Source of the DNA: Triglochin maritima
Lineage: Eukaryota; Streptophyta; Magnoliopsida; Alismatales; Juncaginaceae
NCBI GenBank assembly: GCA_963682175.1
Contig: OY821789.1
Span: 5,766,001 to 5,830,000 of the forward strand
DNA length: 64,000 nucleotides
Direction: 5' to 3'
Of this stretch, positions 9,763 to 22,570 are shown in pieces. How positions within the stretch are numbered: position 1 is the first letter of the stretch; every line of letters begins with the position of its first letter. Made by a program: the position numbers and the translations under genes. The notes beneath the pieces are model-generated. The model had not been told where the DNA came from and did not search any database. It worked only from the letters and a program-made list of their open reading frames with translations.

Positions 9763-12700
9763 CTATCCCAACTTATCAATGACCACATTAAGGTCCACAG
9801 CTTGACCGTTCTCCGTCAGCTTTCTGATAGTTGCACATACCTGATCCCTTGGGAAGCCCATTGCAACAACATTGTCGACCACATCGTCCAACCGGACCGT
9901 AGTCCCTCCAGATCCTTCTGAGCTAGATCGGATTGGCATTGCTTGAGGTAAAACTTGGGCAGTTGGAAGCCTTGAGTAACTTTCTCCTCTCGGGGAGGAG
10001 GATGCAAATGGTGATGGTCTCATTGAAGAGCTGTAATGCGAAGGAGAGTCACCGTAATTGTATTGCTCAGATAAATTGGATCCTGGTGGTGCACCATAAC
10101 CACCAGTGTAGGGTGCTTGCCCTGGACCGGGTCTGCTCGTTGGAGGTTCATGCAGATTGGAACCATGATAACCATAGAAATGAGTTGGAGGCGCTTCACC
10201 CGGTTGACGACCCATAGGAGGATATGACTGATGGTGTTGTGTGTATGGTGGGATTTCTTCAGGCTTACGGGGAGGAGGTTGAACTGACACTGTGTCGGGA
10301 GGTTGAGAGTAATGTATATGTGGTGGAACCTGGTAATGCTGCTGCAGTGGTGCCGGTGGTTGTTGAAAGGGTGCCCGATGATACTGTTGACTTGGGGTCT
10401 CCTGTGGCAGAACTGGTGGTGGTGGGAAGGAGTGCTGATGTGGTGAGGCCTGGGGAGGAGGGATCTGAATGTTGGATGGAGTGTGAGGAAATTGAGCAGT
10501 TGCTGGACTTGGGTGTGAAGGGGTGGGTGGAGGATTTGGTGGTTGATGTGGTAAAGCTGTTGCTTGAACAGGTTGTGGCAATTGAGGGACAGTAGGCTGC
10601 GGTGGCAATTGAAAAGGTGGCTGATTTGGTGGTGGTTCATAAGTCTGAGGTGGTGGCACGGGTGCTTGCTGCAGGTAATCTGGTGCTGTGTCTGCATGTT
10701 TATGGTCGATGGCAGAAGTTTCGTACTTTGCTGGTTGCTTCTGAGTCTCATAAATTTCATTCCTGTCACGTAGAAATTGCACTCCTGTTTGTACCTGGAC
10801 ATAGAAAGAAAATGTGGTTGAAGGCAACCATACGTTCATTAGACTACAAACAAGCCAACTACATAGTTAACAGGTGAAAACTTATTTCTTTATTATGCTA
10901 CCTATGTTGAATAAGAAGGGTGAGACGATTAGCAAATATTATTATCTGTTAAAACAATTGAAAGTAAATTAATTACAACAAAACTCAGATTAGTAGTCTG
11001 ACCAATAAAAGTAAATTCCAACAAAAATCACCACAAGGGGAAGACCATTAGAAGGAATACTAATGTATCCGGTTTTCAATCAAACAGCCATATTCCCATG
11101 ATGTAGGTTATACCGTAGATTATACATGTGTGGTGCAATAAAGAATCTGGTAGTGTGTGTAACCATTACAGAAACAAAACTAAAGGATTATCTTGACCAG
11201 CAGGGATTGAAGAGAGATCAGAGGAAGCATACAGAGATAATGAAACTAAGTAACTAATTCTTAACCTGTAAAATGTCTGCATTTGTTTCTCAAAAAAAAA
11301 CTTCTAACAAAATACTGTTTCAAGGTTAGATGACTAAACCAGTTGGTCTTGCCCACTCAAGTTTGGCAGATCCATCTTCCCGTTTGAAACTTTAAGTTAT
11401 CATCCTTCCTTTTCATATTTTTTTCCTTTGATTGGTTGATCATTAAAAATTTAATTGAACATGATATCTTCACTGGGTGGTTTCGTCGATACCAATACCC
11501 TTAATGTAACTCACCAACCTCAAAACTCACTTAGGTTACTTGGTTAACAGCATTTGATGGAAGTGGAAGTGGTTATCTCTTATGCTTAGGGAAGAGGAAA
11601 CGTGGTTAAAATTTAAAAAGGATGGGAAAACTTTGGTATACATGCATCATGATTTGGTTGGTTTCCATCATTCATGTTGCCTTGCCTTATGAATTATGAT
11701 CTACTAGTATGATTTCGATTTCGAACTCGTACTTAGTTATTTCTACCTTTTATGTAAGTCCTGCAAACCCCATATTTTAAGCTCATCCTACTTCTAAAGA
11801 ACACTTGTTGTCAAACATGGCATGCATAACTTAACCAACAAGCTGTTAGCAACATATTGACTTCCCATGCACTTAATATTGGCATATAACTCCAAATATT
11901 TCATGACTAGTTTGAAGACAGAACAACTTATATTACAATTGGTGGAGCTTAAGTTCTTACAAAAATCATAATAATATGGGTATATAAAGTGAAAAATAAC
12001 CAAATAACATATTAAAAAAATTGTTTATGTAGAATTAGGACTAATAAACAATCATTGAACAACATATGTATGTTTGAAGTCCTAAAATCCTACAATAGTA
12101 ACCCCCACGAAAAACAAGATAGAAGAAAATATATTTGAAATTAATGAAAAGCACATGCATACTATAGTTGGACACTTGAAGGTGGCTCCTGTTGACGGTT
12201 CAAAAAATTTGTACTCCAAAAATCAACAAAAACATGTGTGGTAGAATTCAACGAGATTAGACGGCTGATAGTGTCAAGAATTAGATAAAAGTTCGAAATT
12301 GCTTCTTATTTCTAACTGTAAGCAAGAGGAATAAACATCTTGACAAACACTAGTAAAGCTAAGTTAGAAGCAAGTTAACAGCCAAAACTTATGCAGCTTG
12401 GCACCAACAAGTGCTTAACTGCTCACACTCACAGGATGAAGGAGCAAGCAAAGTGACGTACCTCTCTTAGGATGTTTTCCAGTTGCCTGAGCCTCCCGTT
12501 GGAACTACCCGCACCATCTCCAATTGTCAACTTCAAGTTATCCACAGAGTTTTCAATAAGACGGGTTCTGCTCTCCAACTGTGACAACCTTGCGCTTACA
12601 TCTTCAATTGCGTCGAAGATATTATCAGCATGCTTCTTTACTATGCGATCAATCTCAACCACCATATCTACATCACGTGTATCTTTTGTCCTTTGAGATA

Positions 12701-13825
12701 GGGGCTTTTTTGAAGATTCATGTTGCATAGGCGTAAAGTTCTGCTTCGATAAGAAAGAAAAAAAACACAAATATGTATTACTAGTTAGAGGTAGACCAGG
12801 GGAAAAGCATTGGATAAAAAAGAACAAGCCACCTTGGTGAATACCAATAGACTTCAGAAAATTTGAAACTCTAATTTTTTTTGTTAGGATATATTTACTT
12901 TCATTTCATACAAGGAAAATAAAACACAATCATAAGGTGGGATGGATCTCATCTTAAATCACAAAAAATCCCCAGTTCAACCTCTCTACAGGGCATTCCT
13001 CAACATCAAAATTTAACAACAATCACGCATTTTCACACACATCCATCCAAACAAATCACGTGTAAACATCCAAACGTGCGTCCTCCGAACACAAACTACA
13101 ATCAGAAAACCCCAAATCAAAACACTCCATCCCAAACCCTAACCAGCAGCGGTGCCACATAGAGAGCGGGAGATCAGGCAGAATTTCACCTAATTAGGCC
13201 CCATTTGGCTAAAAAACGTATTTTTCGTAAAATCAAAGTTTTCAAAAGAAACAAACAAGGAAGAAGAAATACAACATATTTGAGAAGAAATAAGAGATAG
13301 TACTAAAACACATTTTCAAGAAAAAAATGTAGATTTATAATGTATTACTCAGGGTGATCCAAACGATTGAAAACTGTAATTTTCTAAATAATACAGTTTC
13401 CAAAAAACAAAAAAACTATGGTATTCTGGGCTATCTAAATATGCCCCTAGTAAATAGCCTCATGATTCCAACCTCCTGAATTTATAACCCCTTTAGATTT
13501 CAATTTTCAACGCCTTGGAATTTTCCAAATACGTGATTACTTCTTACAAATCCGATCCCTTAAACAGTATAACCTCCCCAATCCTACACAAATCCAACCA
13601 AAACCACAAATTTGCGCAAAAAAACAACGATTCGATCCATACAATGGGATCCCTGGAACTGGACGGTCTAGACGAGTCCGGGGAGGTGATAGTGGGGGAT
13701 CCGACGGCGCGGGAGGGGTGGAAGTCGTAGCTGGGGAGGATGGGGTCTTCTAGCAGGGAGTTGTGGGGATCGGGGTTGGGTTTGGGGGTGAAGAGGTCGG
13801 AGAATTCGGGGGAGGAGAGGTCCAT
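9763..13825 (-). CDS. FLOE-family DUF1421 protein, 497 aa
   Basis: Three exons join in phase 0: 13825-13643 (61 aa), 12740-12462 (93 aa) and 10794-9763 (343 aa plus stop). All use GT-AG sites. The N-terminus (1-61) is Ser/Pro/Asp-rich. Residues about 86-154 look like a coiled coil with regular hydrophobic spacing. Residues about 190-440 are a long Pro/Gln-rich low-complexity region with Ser, Tyr and Gly. The last ~46 residues (TTVRLDDVV to VIDKLG) match the C-terminal DUF1421 domain, which is UBA-like. This order matches FLOE proteins. Arabidopsis FLOE1 forms hydration-dependent condensates in seeds and influences germination. Whether this copy is FLOE1-, 2- or 3-type is not clear; the short acidic/serine N-terminus is unlike a long DS-rich one. 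The start is the ATG after a CT/GAA microsatellite leader. An in-frame upstream extension consists only of translated microsatellite and was rejected. Confidence 0.88.
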
Positions 13826-13835
13826 GATCTGCTTC

Positions 13836-13892
13836 GAAGAAGAAGAAGAAGAAGAAGAAGAAGAAGAAGACTCTCTCTCTCTCTCTCTCTCT
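13836..13892. repeat. GAA and CT microsatellites in the FLOE-like 5' leader
   Basis: A (GAA)n run at about 13840-13869 is followed by a (CT)n run at 13870-13892. On the gene's strand they read as GA repeats and then CTT repeats, ending just before the start codon at 13825. Pyrimidine-rich leaders of this kind are common in plants. The length is likely variable between individuals. Confidence 0.9.
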
Positions 13893-13899
13893 GGTTTAC

Positions 13900-15078
13900 T
13901 TTGGGTTTTGTTTATATATATCTTCGACTTTTGGGCCGGCGGTGGGCCGTTCAAATGCTCCGGTTTTATTTTTGAATTCGTCGAAAATGTGAAAAAGGAA
14001 AGATGATTTATTGTTGACATTATTGTCGTGTACTTTTGGTGTTGAACGGTTGAGTATTTTTGTGTATTATATTTGTCGTAGTCAAATACTATGGACTATT
14101 GATGTTTTCTTGAGTCGTTAGATATTTTAAATAATTAATTTCAAATGAAAAACAATTATTAGGCAACAAATTTGCTTAATGTGTCAATTACATATAAGTT
14201 GTGGGTTTTTTCCATGTAATCATTTATTTTCGGTGTCCGATTGTACAATATTACTTCTTCGTAAAATCTCGTAACTAACCTAAACAACCACACACACAAA
14301 TATGTTTTTTATATATCTTGTTATCGTTTGTGTCTGTGTCGTGTCATGTGAAAAAGGTACACCTAATAAAAAGGTGATATTGGAAATTTGTACTAGGTAC
14401 ATTTCCCAAGTTGGTGAATTAAAACGTATCCATTTCTGTCTCGTTTGCTGTGAATTTCTTTGGAAATTCCATTAACATTTCCCCTTCAACCGACAAAAAA
14501 TAAAGACCGAAATTTCCACATTGTTCCTCTTTCAAGAAACATGTTCTAGTACATTTGATTTTCATCTCGTGTGCTTACAATCATCTGGATGTGCAAAATG
14601 AATATGTCCTAATTAAGGGGCAAATCATTATGATTTTTCCGTCGTCGTACTTCTAGGAAGTAATACGTCATGAAGTGGTTATGTAATTTATTATGAATAA
14701 AATTCTGTTATGACGTTATTTAAAGTTATTCCATCGACATTACGTCAGACAATGCCTTCGTTTGGGTCACCCGACGTTTGCGTTGGCGGTAACCCAACGT
14801 AGCGGTTGAGAAAAAAAACTTGGTAATTGTGGATTTTGGGTGCGTTTGGCAAATTTGTTGTGCTAAAACTTGGGGTATGTTTGGGGGTAATATGTTGGAT
14901 AATTACTAGATCGGATAATTACCTACATTGGTTGGAACAAAAGATAATTACCTATATCTCATAAAATACATATAATCACTTACGTTGAATAAATACAATA
15001 TACTGATCACCTACATTGGGAAATCAATAATATATGTATTGGGGTAAAAATGGGAACAAAAATTTGTTGTTGCCTTAG
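13900..15078. other. Promoter side of the FLOE-like gene and intergenic DNA
   Basis: TATATATA at about 13914-13920 lies upstream of the minus-strand start and could be its TATA box. The rest is AT-rich intergenic DNA. A segment near 14840-15040 has GCGTTTGGC and GGATAATTAC words typical of small plant MITEs, but I could not define its ends. Confidence 0.4.
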
Positions 15079-15086
15079 GGCAAAAG

Positions 15087-15886
15087 TAGGGTTGTCAAGT
15101 TCTGCTCGGGATTGAAAGATCGCTCGATGTTCGCTCGATTTTGCTCTGATTTTGCTCGAAATTGCTCGGATCAGTTAGTAACGAGCCGAACACGAGCAGA
15201 CCCTGCTCGCTTAATGCTCGCTCAATTATCGCTCGAAACCTGATTACTATATCCAATTATTTGATTAACCTGAATATTCTATCCAATTACCCGATCGGTA
15301 AAGTGTTAAACTCATTAAATAAACTAATTTACCAAACCCAACAATCCATTTAACAAACCAAACCAAAATACTCATTAGAATCAAAACCATATTAGTACTA
15401 AACTTTTCATTTTTTTCATTATTATTTTTTTCTCTCATTCTTTTCTACACCAAAAGTTCAAATAAATTAAGGTTTGAGTCAGGTAGATGATCTTATTTAT
15501 AAGATGTTGATGTTGTGAGTTGTCCTACAATTTAGAAGATTGTGTTTGATTTTAATATTGTGTTGATTTTGTTTGATCCAAGTGTATAATCTTATTTATA
15601 AGATGTTAATGTTGTCGTATAATTTATAAGATTGTGTTTTATTTTAGGTGTTAATTTTAAGTATGTGTTAGTAACTATTATTATATTTGTCTTAAGTAAT
15701 TTTATAATTTACTTATTAGGACAACATTATTAGGAATTCAATACCAAAAAAAAAGTTAACGAGCCTCTCGTGAGCCAATCGCGAGCAGATCGAACCGAGC
15801 ACGAGCAGAATTTTCCGCTCGAAATCCTTAACGAGCCGATCTTGAGCAGACTCTAATCGCTCGTTTAGAGATCGATTACACCCCTA
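15087..15886. mobile_element. Non-autonomous hAT-type element, 800 bp
   Basis: It starts TAGGGTTGTCAAG and ends ATTACACCCCTA. The ends carry many GCTCG and CGAGC words in opposite orientation, giving long imperfect inverted ends around an AT-rich core. The flanks GGCAAAAG (15079-15086) and GGCAGAAG (15887-15894) agree at 7 of 8 positions, as expected for an aged 8-bp hAT target duplication. No transposase is encoded. Confidence 0.78.
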
Positions 15887-15894
15887 GGCAGAAG

Positions 15895-16450
15895 CTCATC
15901 ACCCCCAGCCCCAGATTCTTAAATGGCATTTTCTGTGAGTTGCGAAACCCAAGAGGTTGTGCCGTTGTGGTATTGTAAAAGTCGTTTGGGTGACCCTCGT
16001 GTGCGTTTGGATGTGGACGCAATTTTCCCCACCGCAAAAACGTTCCCACCGCCTACGCATGTATCTAGTCGTTGCTTGTTAGCGACTCCATTGCTTACAA
16101 CAATGATAGCTTATCATACAAGTCCTGGGATTTAATAGACTTGCAAGGAAATAACAACGATGAGCACATAGAAGATGAATCCTTTAGATCATTTAGAAAC
16201 CCTTTTAATAAGCAATGGTTAAAGATATTTTATTTGACCATCTTGGTTATATTCCTTATACATAAAAGTACATTGTGGATATGGAAGCGTATTATCAAGC
16301 TCATGCTGCGGAATGGGCTGAAGAAGAACACCAGCGCAAACGTCGAAACGCAGAAATGGAGAACAGGTTTGTTAGAACACCGGGCTGAAAGAGAAATGGG
16401 AATCTTCAGGGAAGAATCCCTCCGATGAATCATAAGCAAGACTTGGTGAT
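15895..16450 (+). other. Unassigned open-frame debris between two genes
   Basis: Several overlapping plus-strand frames occur (15923-16135, 16072-16428). So does a frame near 16274-16390 that reads MEAYYQAHAAEWAEEEHQ and ends at a stop. The charged, Ala/Glu-rich peptide looks protein-like, but no complete gene with start, introns and stop could be assembled. It might be an eroded gene or a transposon-derived exon. Confidence 0.25.
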
Positions 16451-16913
16451 TTAAAACAATATTCCGATACTGTCTCTTAAAAGTTATGTTTGTAATATTT
16501 TGATCCACCTATTTGGAAACTATTATGGCGGAAATTATGTTCTGTAACTATTGCCAAGGTTGTGGGTTATCGTAGCCTTGGAATTATCTAATAAACATGA
16601 AATGGCCAATTATCAACAAAAATAAAACAGTACTCCTCAAGGCGGTATGTAAAGAATATGGACCCGCAGCTACATTTTTCTCATTGGGTTGGATGTTTCT
16701 TGTGATCTCACAAACCCTGTAGTCTAATTCTAACATACGACATGTACAGTAAAGAGCCCAAATTACACAGCAAGTCCTACTCCTTGGTGCTGGCTGGAAT
16801 ACTCTAATAATAGACTAAATACCAACATTACAAAATCTTCAAGGAATCTAAAAGCAATAACCCATTTCTATGAGAAATGTCTTTTTATATATAAAATGGT
16901 GTATTCATTCATT
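16451..16913 (-). other. Likely 3' UTR of FIP37 and intergenic spacer
   Basis: AT-rich sequence directly downstream of the FIP37 stop codon, which lies at 16916-16914 on the minus strand. No coding signal was seen. Confidence 0.4.
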
Positions 16914-19900
16914 TCAATGAGAAATGTCAACTTCGATTTCGACAGGCTCGCTTTTACTTTCTTCCGGGACAGCCTCCATTGTTTCATCCTCTACGTCTTC
17001 TGCTGTTTGCCCAATTTCTGGCTCTTTTTGAGACAGTGTCTCGTTAAGCCTTTTAATCTCCAAGTCTCTTTCGTCCAGTTTCTCTTGCAGAACAAACACC
17101 TGAACAAACATAAATTTGCTAAACATCACAAGATGGAACAAAAAAATTATACCTAATATCTGTCGACTAACTTTTTTTTGATCGGTTAATATCTGTTGAA
17201 TATGAATTGCTAATTGTTTTGTTTTAGCAATACTGTCGTCAATTAAAAGATGCTTTCATCCAAAAACACAACAGCAGAAAAGATTGATGCACAGATTGGT
17301 ATTGTTAACAATAATCATGTCCCACAAACTAGCATAAGAAAAACAAAATGCATCTAAACATTTTTTTCACGTGATTCCTTGGTGAAACCAGGATCTGAGG
17401 CCATTGGCTTAAATGAGAGTTGATCCATTCATTACAAAACACAATTTTACAGGTTATTTATCCAAAAAGAGGGAAATAATCCTTAAAAGTTACCATTTCG
17501 CTGGACCTCTCCATGTCCTGGATCAGTCCTTCCATTTGCTTAAATAACACTGGTGACAAAGACAAAAAAACAGTAAGACATGTAAGACAAGATTGCAACC
17601 AGGAACCAACAACCATTGGAAACAATTTCCAAAGCGAATCTAACCTCTAGATTAAAAATAATTACTTCTTAAAATAAGAGAGAAAATTCTATGCACTAAA
17701 AAAGAAATGAGGCCTTGCTCAAAGAGTAAGAAATAGAGACGACAATAAAGCTTTGAAATATTAAAATACTTTGTCACAAAGCATCCAAGTGAGAACCGGA
17801 AATAGGCAGTTTCAGCCTTCAGGTAAAAAAGGATAATGTCGATTAAAAGAAGCTCTGGTGTAGGGTTATCATGATGGAGAAGGCAAAAACAAATGGAAAG
17901 GTAGATGTTTAAGCTCATTCCGTTGTGGTGATAAAGAGGGCATAAGGACTCCAAAACAAGATTTGCCAGCATAATGTAATTTTTGTAGCACAGGGTGGTG
18001 GGCATGATCACTTACAATTAACAATCTTAATGGACAGTTTCATTTTTATATGTAATTTGCCAACTAAATTGTGTGAACATTTGGCAATGGAAATGGAAAG
18101 ACAAACAGACAGGCAATAGAAAATCAACCTTCAAACTGACTTCTGAGCTCTGTATTTTGAGATTTCTGTAGAGCAAGTTTCATTCCCAACTCATGGATCT
18201 GTACATAGCAATACTAATGCTTAGAAGAAGAAGAAGAAGAAGAAGAAGAAGAGAAACAGCATGTTTCTAAGAAGGTTAAGCATTAACTGTTGCAAAAAAA
18301 AAAATACAGTATGAACCATGTTATATTTAGTCAGAAACCTGAGCCATCAAACTAAACTACACATAAGGTCCATAACTAATACTTTATAAGTAAACTATCA
18401 TAAAAAAGGTAGACATAGTACTCGGTGAAAATCAACAAAAGTACTTTTTGTTTCAGTTTGGCATATCTCAAGTTTGCGGCACTGGATTGTGCTTTAGGTT
18501 GCACAATGTGTGGAATGGAAAAGCTATTATGCAAGAAACAAAATATTATTTATTTCTAAAAGAAAAAAATATGCCAACCATACGACTATTATGCAGCCAC
18601 TTATAACAAAAAATGCACTATAAGCATCTGTGAGGGTCATATATGACAAATACAATTATACAAGCCTTATGCACCTGGTAAACAAATCCTGCCTCTAGCA
18701 TCAAGTTTTGGATATATTTGACATTGAGAAAAAAAGTCAGTACAGCCAAACACCCATATCAATGCAATAGCAGCTACTTAAACTATGGGCCTAAAAGAGG
18801 AAATTCTTATATGTAAGGCACTAAGGGTTGAAGTTTGAAAACTAAATTACCTTCCCCTCGGAGGCCATTGCACCAATTTCCTCATTTTCCTCTTGCAGCG
18901 TTCTACATTTGGCCATTAACATTTTTCCCATCTTGCTTTGTGGAGTGAAATTGACAGCCTTGGCGTTTTCTTCCAACTCTTTTACTTTCTTCTCTTTTTC
19001 CTCATTTAAGTTCTGGAGTACATACACAAGCAAGTTGAAGTGCTCATGTAAATACATAAGTAGAGAACTTGTGAGGTTCACCAAACCACATGAATTTGGA
19101 GGTCAAACAGTCAGCATGCAAGAGTAAACGGATTAAAAATTCACCTTTAAACGAGTAAACTCCTCATGTATGGCAGGGTCAAGCAGCAACTTCCTGGCCT
19201 AAGAAGATTCACCAACAAAATGATTTGTATAAAAAAAATGATGTTTCCCCAGAAATCACGTGGAGATTGATGCCATTACACAGTTAAGAAAGGCAATTGT
19301 TTTTCTTTCACTTTCAAAATATTTCTTTTAAAAATCATCACCTATAGTAAATATGTATCACGTAACTGGTTCTCATTGATGTTGTGATGCAGATACCAAA
19401 TTGCCAAACTTCTTTGAAATTCAACAGAGTCTATTTGACCATTTTGTAGTTGGATATTCTGTAATCAAGCAATGTGAATTTCATTTGTTCACTATTGCAA
19501 TTAGTGCATTAACAGTGAACTTCAAAAAGTCATAGTATCTAAAAATGCCAAAGAACTAGATAGTAAGGAGAATAAGAAACATGAATTTTGATGTATGTGC
19601 CTTGTAGATGCACAGTGATATTGCATTCAAATGATAGAAACATAGCTTAGACCATGTACCTGAACAGAAGATGGTTTCAGTTGCGTTTTCAAGTCCCGAA
19701 GTGCAGACTGGCCATTTGCAGGAAAAGGTTCGTTGAGAATGAGAAGGAATAAATGGTAATATACATCCACAAACTTTATTCCTCAAGAACAATCATTGAT
19801 GTTAAATATATATATATATACACATCAACGAACAGTACTACTAGCAGCATGGCTTTAAAAATAAACCCATAATCCTCTAATATCTAGACGAGACAGAATA

Positions 19901-21373
19901 TAAAGTTCTTTGCCAACCAAATTTTATCCCTAAAATTTAATGTTATTGCAGGCTCAATGGATTGATGCAGCGTTTGTTAAAACCTAAGGGATAACCAAAT
20001 AAAAAGGTATAGCAATATAAAATAAATTCTAATGAAATTTGATGGAATGAAAATTGTAAATTTGGCTTTACTTTAAGAACATGAAAAATTATCAAACATG
20101 GAAACTCACCTTTAAGTCAGCAATTTCCTGCTCTTTCTTTGCAAATGCTACTATAAGTGCAGCTTCTCTTTTCTTGGCTTTCTCAAGCTGAAGAAATAAT
20201 TAATATGAATATACATATCTTGCACATATTATTCTCAGAACCCACGGGAATTATGTAAATGTTGACAACCTGTTCTCTCAGAGACTCCTCCGAAGATTTT
20301 ATACCGCGAAGATAATTTACCACCAGCCCAGGTTCTGAAATAATAACATTTCAAGTGAAAATAAGCCTACTCAAACAAGTAAACATCACTTCTATAAAGA
20401 AACTACAACTATGGCTTCGGCTTCTATCTTGAAGAAAATCAACATCTGGGACAGCTTAAGACCTACAAGGCTAATAGCTTCAAATTTCAATCTAGACATA
20501 GTAACGTAGTTTAGCTTGGACAAGAAAGATAGCTTTGGTTGTAAAGTTGAGAGTATTCTTCACAATCATAGAGATCTACTGAGCTGTCTTTGAAAATTAC
20601 GCACAGGGTGCGTGTAGCAGACAAGATATTAAAAAAACACAGTTTTGATATGCAATACCTGGAAGAAATTGGTTCACAGAAACTACCTGTAAGCAGTTGT
20701 GATGGAAGCCAATCACCACAATAGAATTACAAGAGGCCCATGCAATTTTAAAGTCATAACTCAAAATGCAAATTATACGAAGCTACAAGTATAACTGACA
20801 ATGCATATTCGAAATTGATTGCAATCTTTACCTGCTTGTTTTGTTAATTACTTTTTCCTAATTTCACACAGGTAATTCATGTAGTGTTGAAATTTCATAG
20901 CATAACATGACCCATCAAAAGATTATCTAATCCAAGGTCGTAAGCTTTTGTGTAAGGTTGATTCTTGAAACTCGAAAGGCTCAATCAATACCAATCATCA
21001 AACACAATATTAGATAAGTGACGGAACAAAAGTATAACCTGGATTTGTGCCAGCAGGAATGGCTGGTTCATTCTGGAATGCTGAACACCACTTCTGAACC
21101 TCTGATTTTTCTACTTCAAGATCAGCCTAAATAACCAAAAGATGCATAAGGTAATAAGGTGGACTGGTAATTGCATGGGTGATAAGGCAGTGAATTCATG
21201 GCATCAAACATTTCATGCCACAAGCTATCACGATTGTCCATCTAGTATTTACAATAACCTCTAGGAGGATTCTGTTGACAGTGAATTCATGGCATCAAAC
21301 ATTTCATGCCACAAGCTATCACGACATCTAGTATGTACAATAACCTCTACGAGGATTCTGTCAGATCGTGTGT

Positions 21374-21418
<45 letters not shown>

Positions 21419-21930
21419 CTTAACAAAGCCCAGTCAAATGTCAAAGCTCTAATTACACAAACCCTAAAAAAATTAGACAAAAGACTCACTTCAGTGAGTT
21501 CAAGTAACAAGACATCAGGTTCAAAGGTCAGCATGGAACCTACAGAACTTTTCAGTTTAGTATAACCAGGTGCCCTTCTATGGTCTACCAAATATCATAA
21601 ATGAACAATTGACACAATGCTCAACTTCAGGAACACATGCATAAACAAAGGATCAGCAATTTGAATCTACGGCAATCGACAAATGGCATTTGGCACTTGA
21701 TTACAGAAAGTAAACAGAAATTAGATTAAGTACCTCACATTTTTCAAGCTTCTCCTTGTAAATCTGTACACTAAAAACATAGCAAGGGAACAAAACATGT
21801 GAAATGTATCAACATCATTAAGACCGTCCACATAAACACTGAAACAGACAAACAGAAGTTACAACTACCTTTCACGAAGCGTTAAAATCAATCCTGTGGT
21901 AGCACCAGGTCCACTTTCTTCTAACTTCAT
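16914..21930 (-). CDS. FIP37: FIP37, WTAP-like subunit of the m6A RNA methyltransferase, about 301 aa
   Basis: Eleven coding exons join in frame: 21930-21869, 21770-21734, 21126-21039, 20334-20270, 20187-20110, 19707-19660, 19198-19145, 19012-18851, 18198-18129, 17549-17494 and 17099-16914. The product is almost entirely coiled coil. Conserved FIP37/WTAP blocks are visible: KWCSAFQNEPAIPAG, LLLDPAIHEEFTRLKNL, and FTPQSKMGKMLMAKC followed by RTLQEENEEIG. The last block is the family hallmark. The C-terminus is acidic (from about QTAEDVEDETM). FIP37 holds the MTA/MTB methyltransferase pair in nuclear complexes that write N6-methyladenosine on mRNA. Arabidopsis FIP37 is about 330 aa and has an acidic DLEDDEDD-type N-terminal segment. 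I find none here, so the protein begins just before the first coiled coil. An in-frame ATG at 21945 would add five residues (MKEKK). Transcription probably starts in a separate 5' exon near 22.92-23.1 kb. Confidence 0.93.
18217..18252. repeat. GAA microsatellite in FIP37 intron
   Basis: About eleven AGA/GAA triplets lie about 20 bp upstream (on the minus strand) of the exon that starts at 18198. On the gene strand this is a TTC-rich tract that could act as part of the polypyrimidine signal for that acceptor. Confidence 0.85.
21190..21360. repeat. Tandem duplication of ~86 bp in FIP37 intron
   Basis: Two copies of a segment beginning AGTGAATTCATGGCATCAAA and ending GGATTCTGT lie side by side. 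They differ by a short deletion and a few substitutions. The pair abuts the TG/G microsatellite at 21368-21418. Confidence 0.85.
21368..21418. repeat. (TG)n followed by a 31-base G run
   Basis: About ten TG dinucleotides run straight into 31 consecutive G residues (21388-21418) in a FIP37 intron. Uninterrupted G runs of this length can form quadruplexes and are also prone to sequencing or assembly length error. Confidence 0.9.
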
Positions 21931-22254
21931 TTTTTTTTCTTTCATGGAAAAAGGGTCAATAATTAACCTTCGATTCACAACACAACACATTTTTTTTCCA
22001 TGAAGACAAAAATATAAACACATAGGTTCTGCTTTTATGGTTTAGATGCCATCAATTCATGATGGGGTCCCAACCATTTTTTCGAAGCATTGGACATCTC
22101 ACATCATTCAACTCCTTGGTTAATCAAAATAAACATAGAATCACATAAACTTTATGCCCTGATCACACCAAATATATCCACATAACTAATCATACTGAAC
22201 TTGTAATCTTAAAGATAAATCTGAACCAATAACCATAAATTTACGGAGAACATC

Positions 22255-22570
22255 AAGGGCCTGTTTGGATAGAGCAAAATAACATGGCTTTAGATGAAAA
22301 TAGATTTTTCACGACTATAGTTTTCAGAATCTATGTTTCCAAGAAAGAGTGTTTGGGTGGTGTAAAATAATTTGACAAAAACCGAGTTAATTACTAGAAA
22401 ACTCTGGTTTGAAAATAAGTAGGATCTCTTTTTTCTACCAAAACTAAGATTTTCGAGCTCTTCCTAAAATCTGACAACAGAACTCAAACGAAGATATTTC
22501 TTCCCTGCTGTCACCGCCACAGAAGTCGAATGTCACCCAAACAACTATCACTTTGAATACAGTTGTCCTA
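22255..22570. mobile_element. Possible MITE in FIP37 5' intron
   Basis: It begins GGGCCTGTTTGGATAGAG and ends in words resembling the inverse (CACCCAAACAAC near 22545). The phrase GCCTGTTTGGAT is a common start of small plant inverted-repeat elements. A related phrase, GGCCCCATTTGGCT, opens a similar segment at about 13198-13450 in the FLOE-like intron 1. Target duplications were not resolved. Confidence 0.35.

Noticed and set aside
10020..10802. 260-aa minus-strand frame in the FLOE-like last exon
   Set aside because: It is a shifted-frame shadow of the Pro/Gln-rich tract. The in-phase frame gives DUF1421 and correct splicing.
13740..14006. Glu-rich 88-aa plus-strand frame
   Set aside because: It is a translation of the GAA microsatellite, opposite the first exon and leader of the FLOE-like gene.
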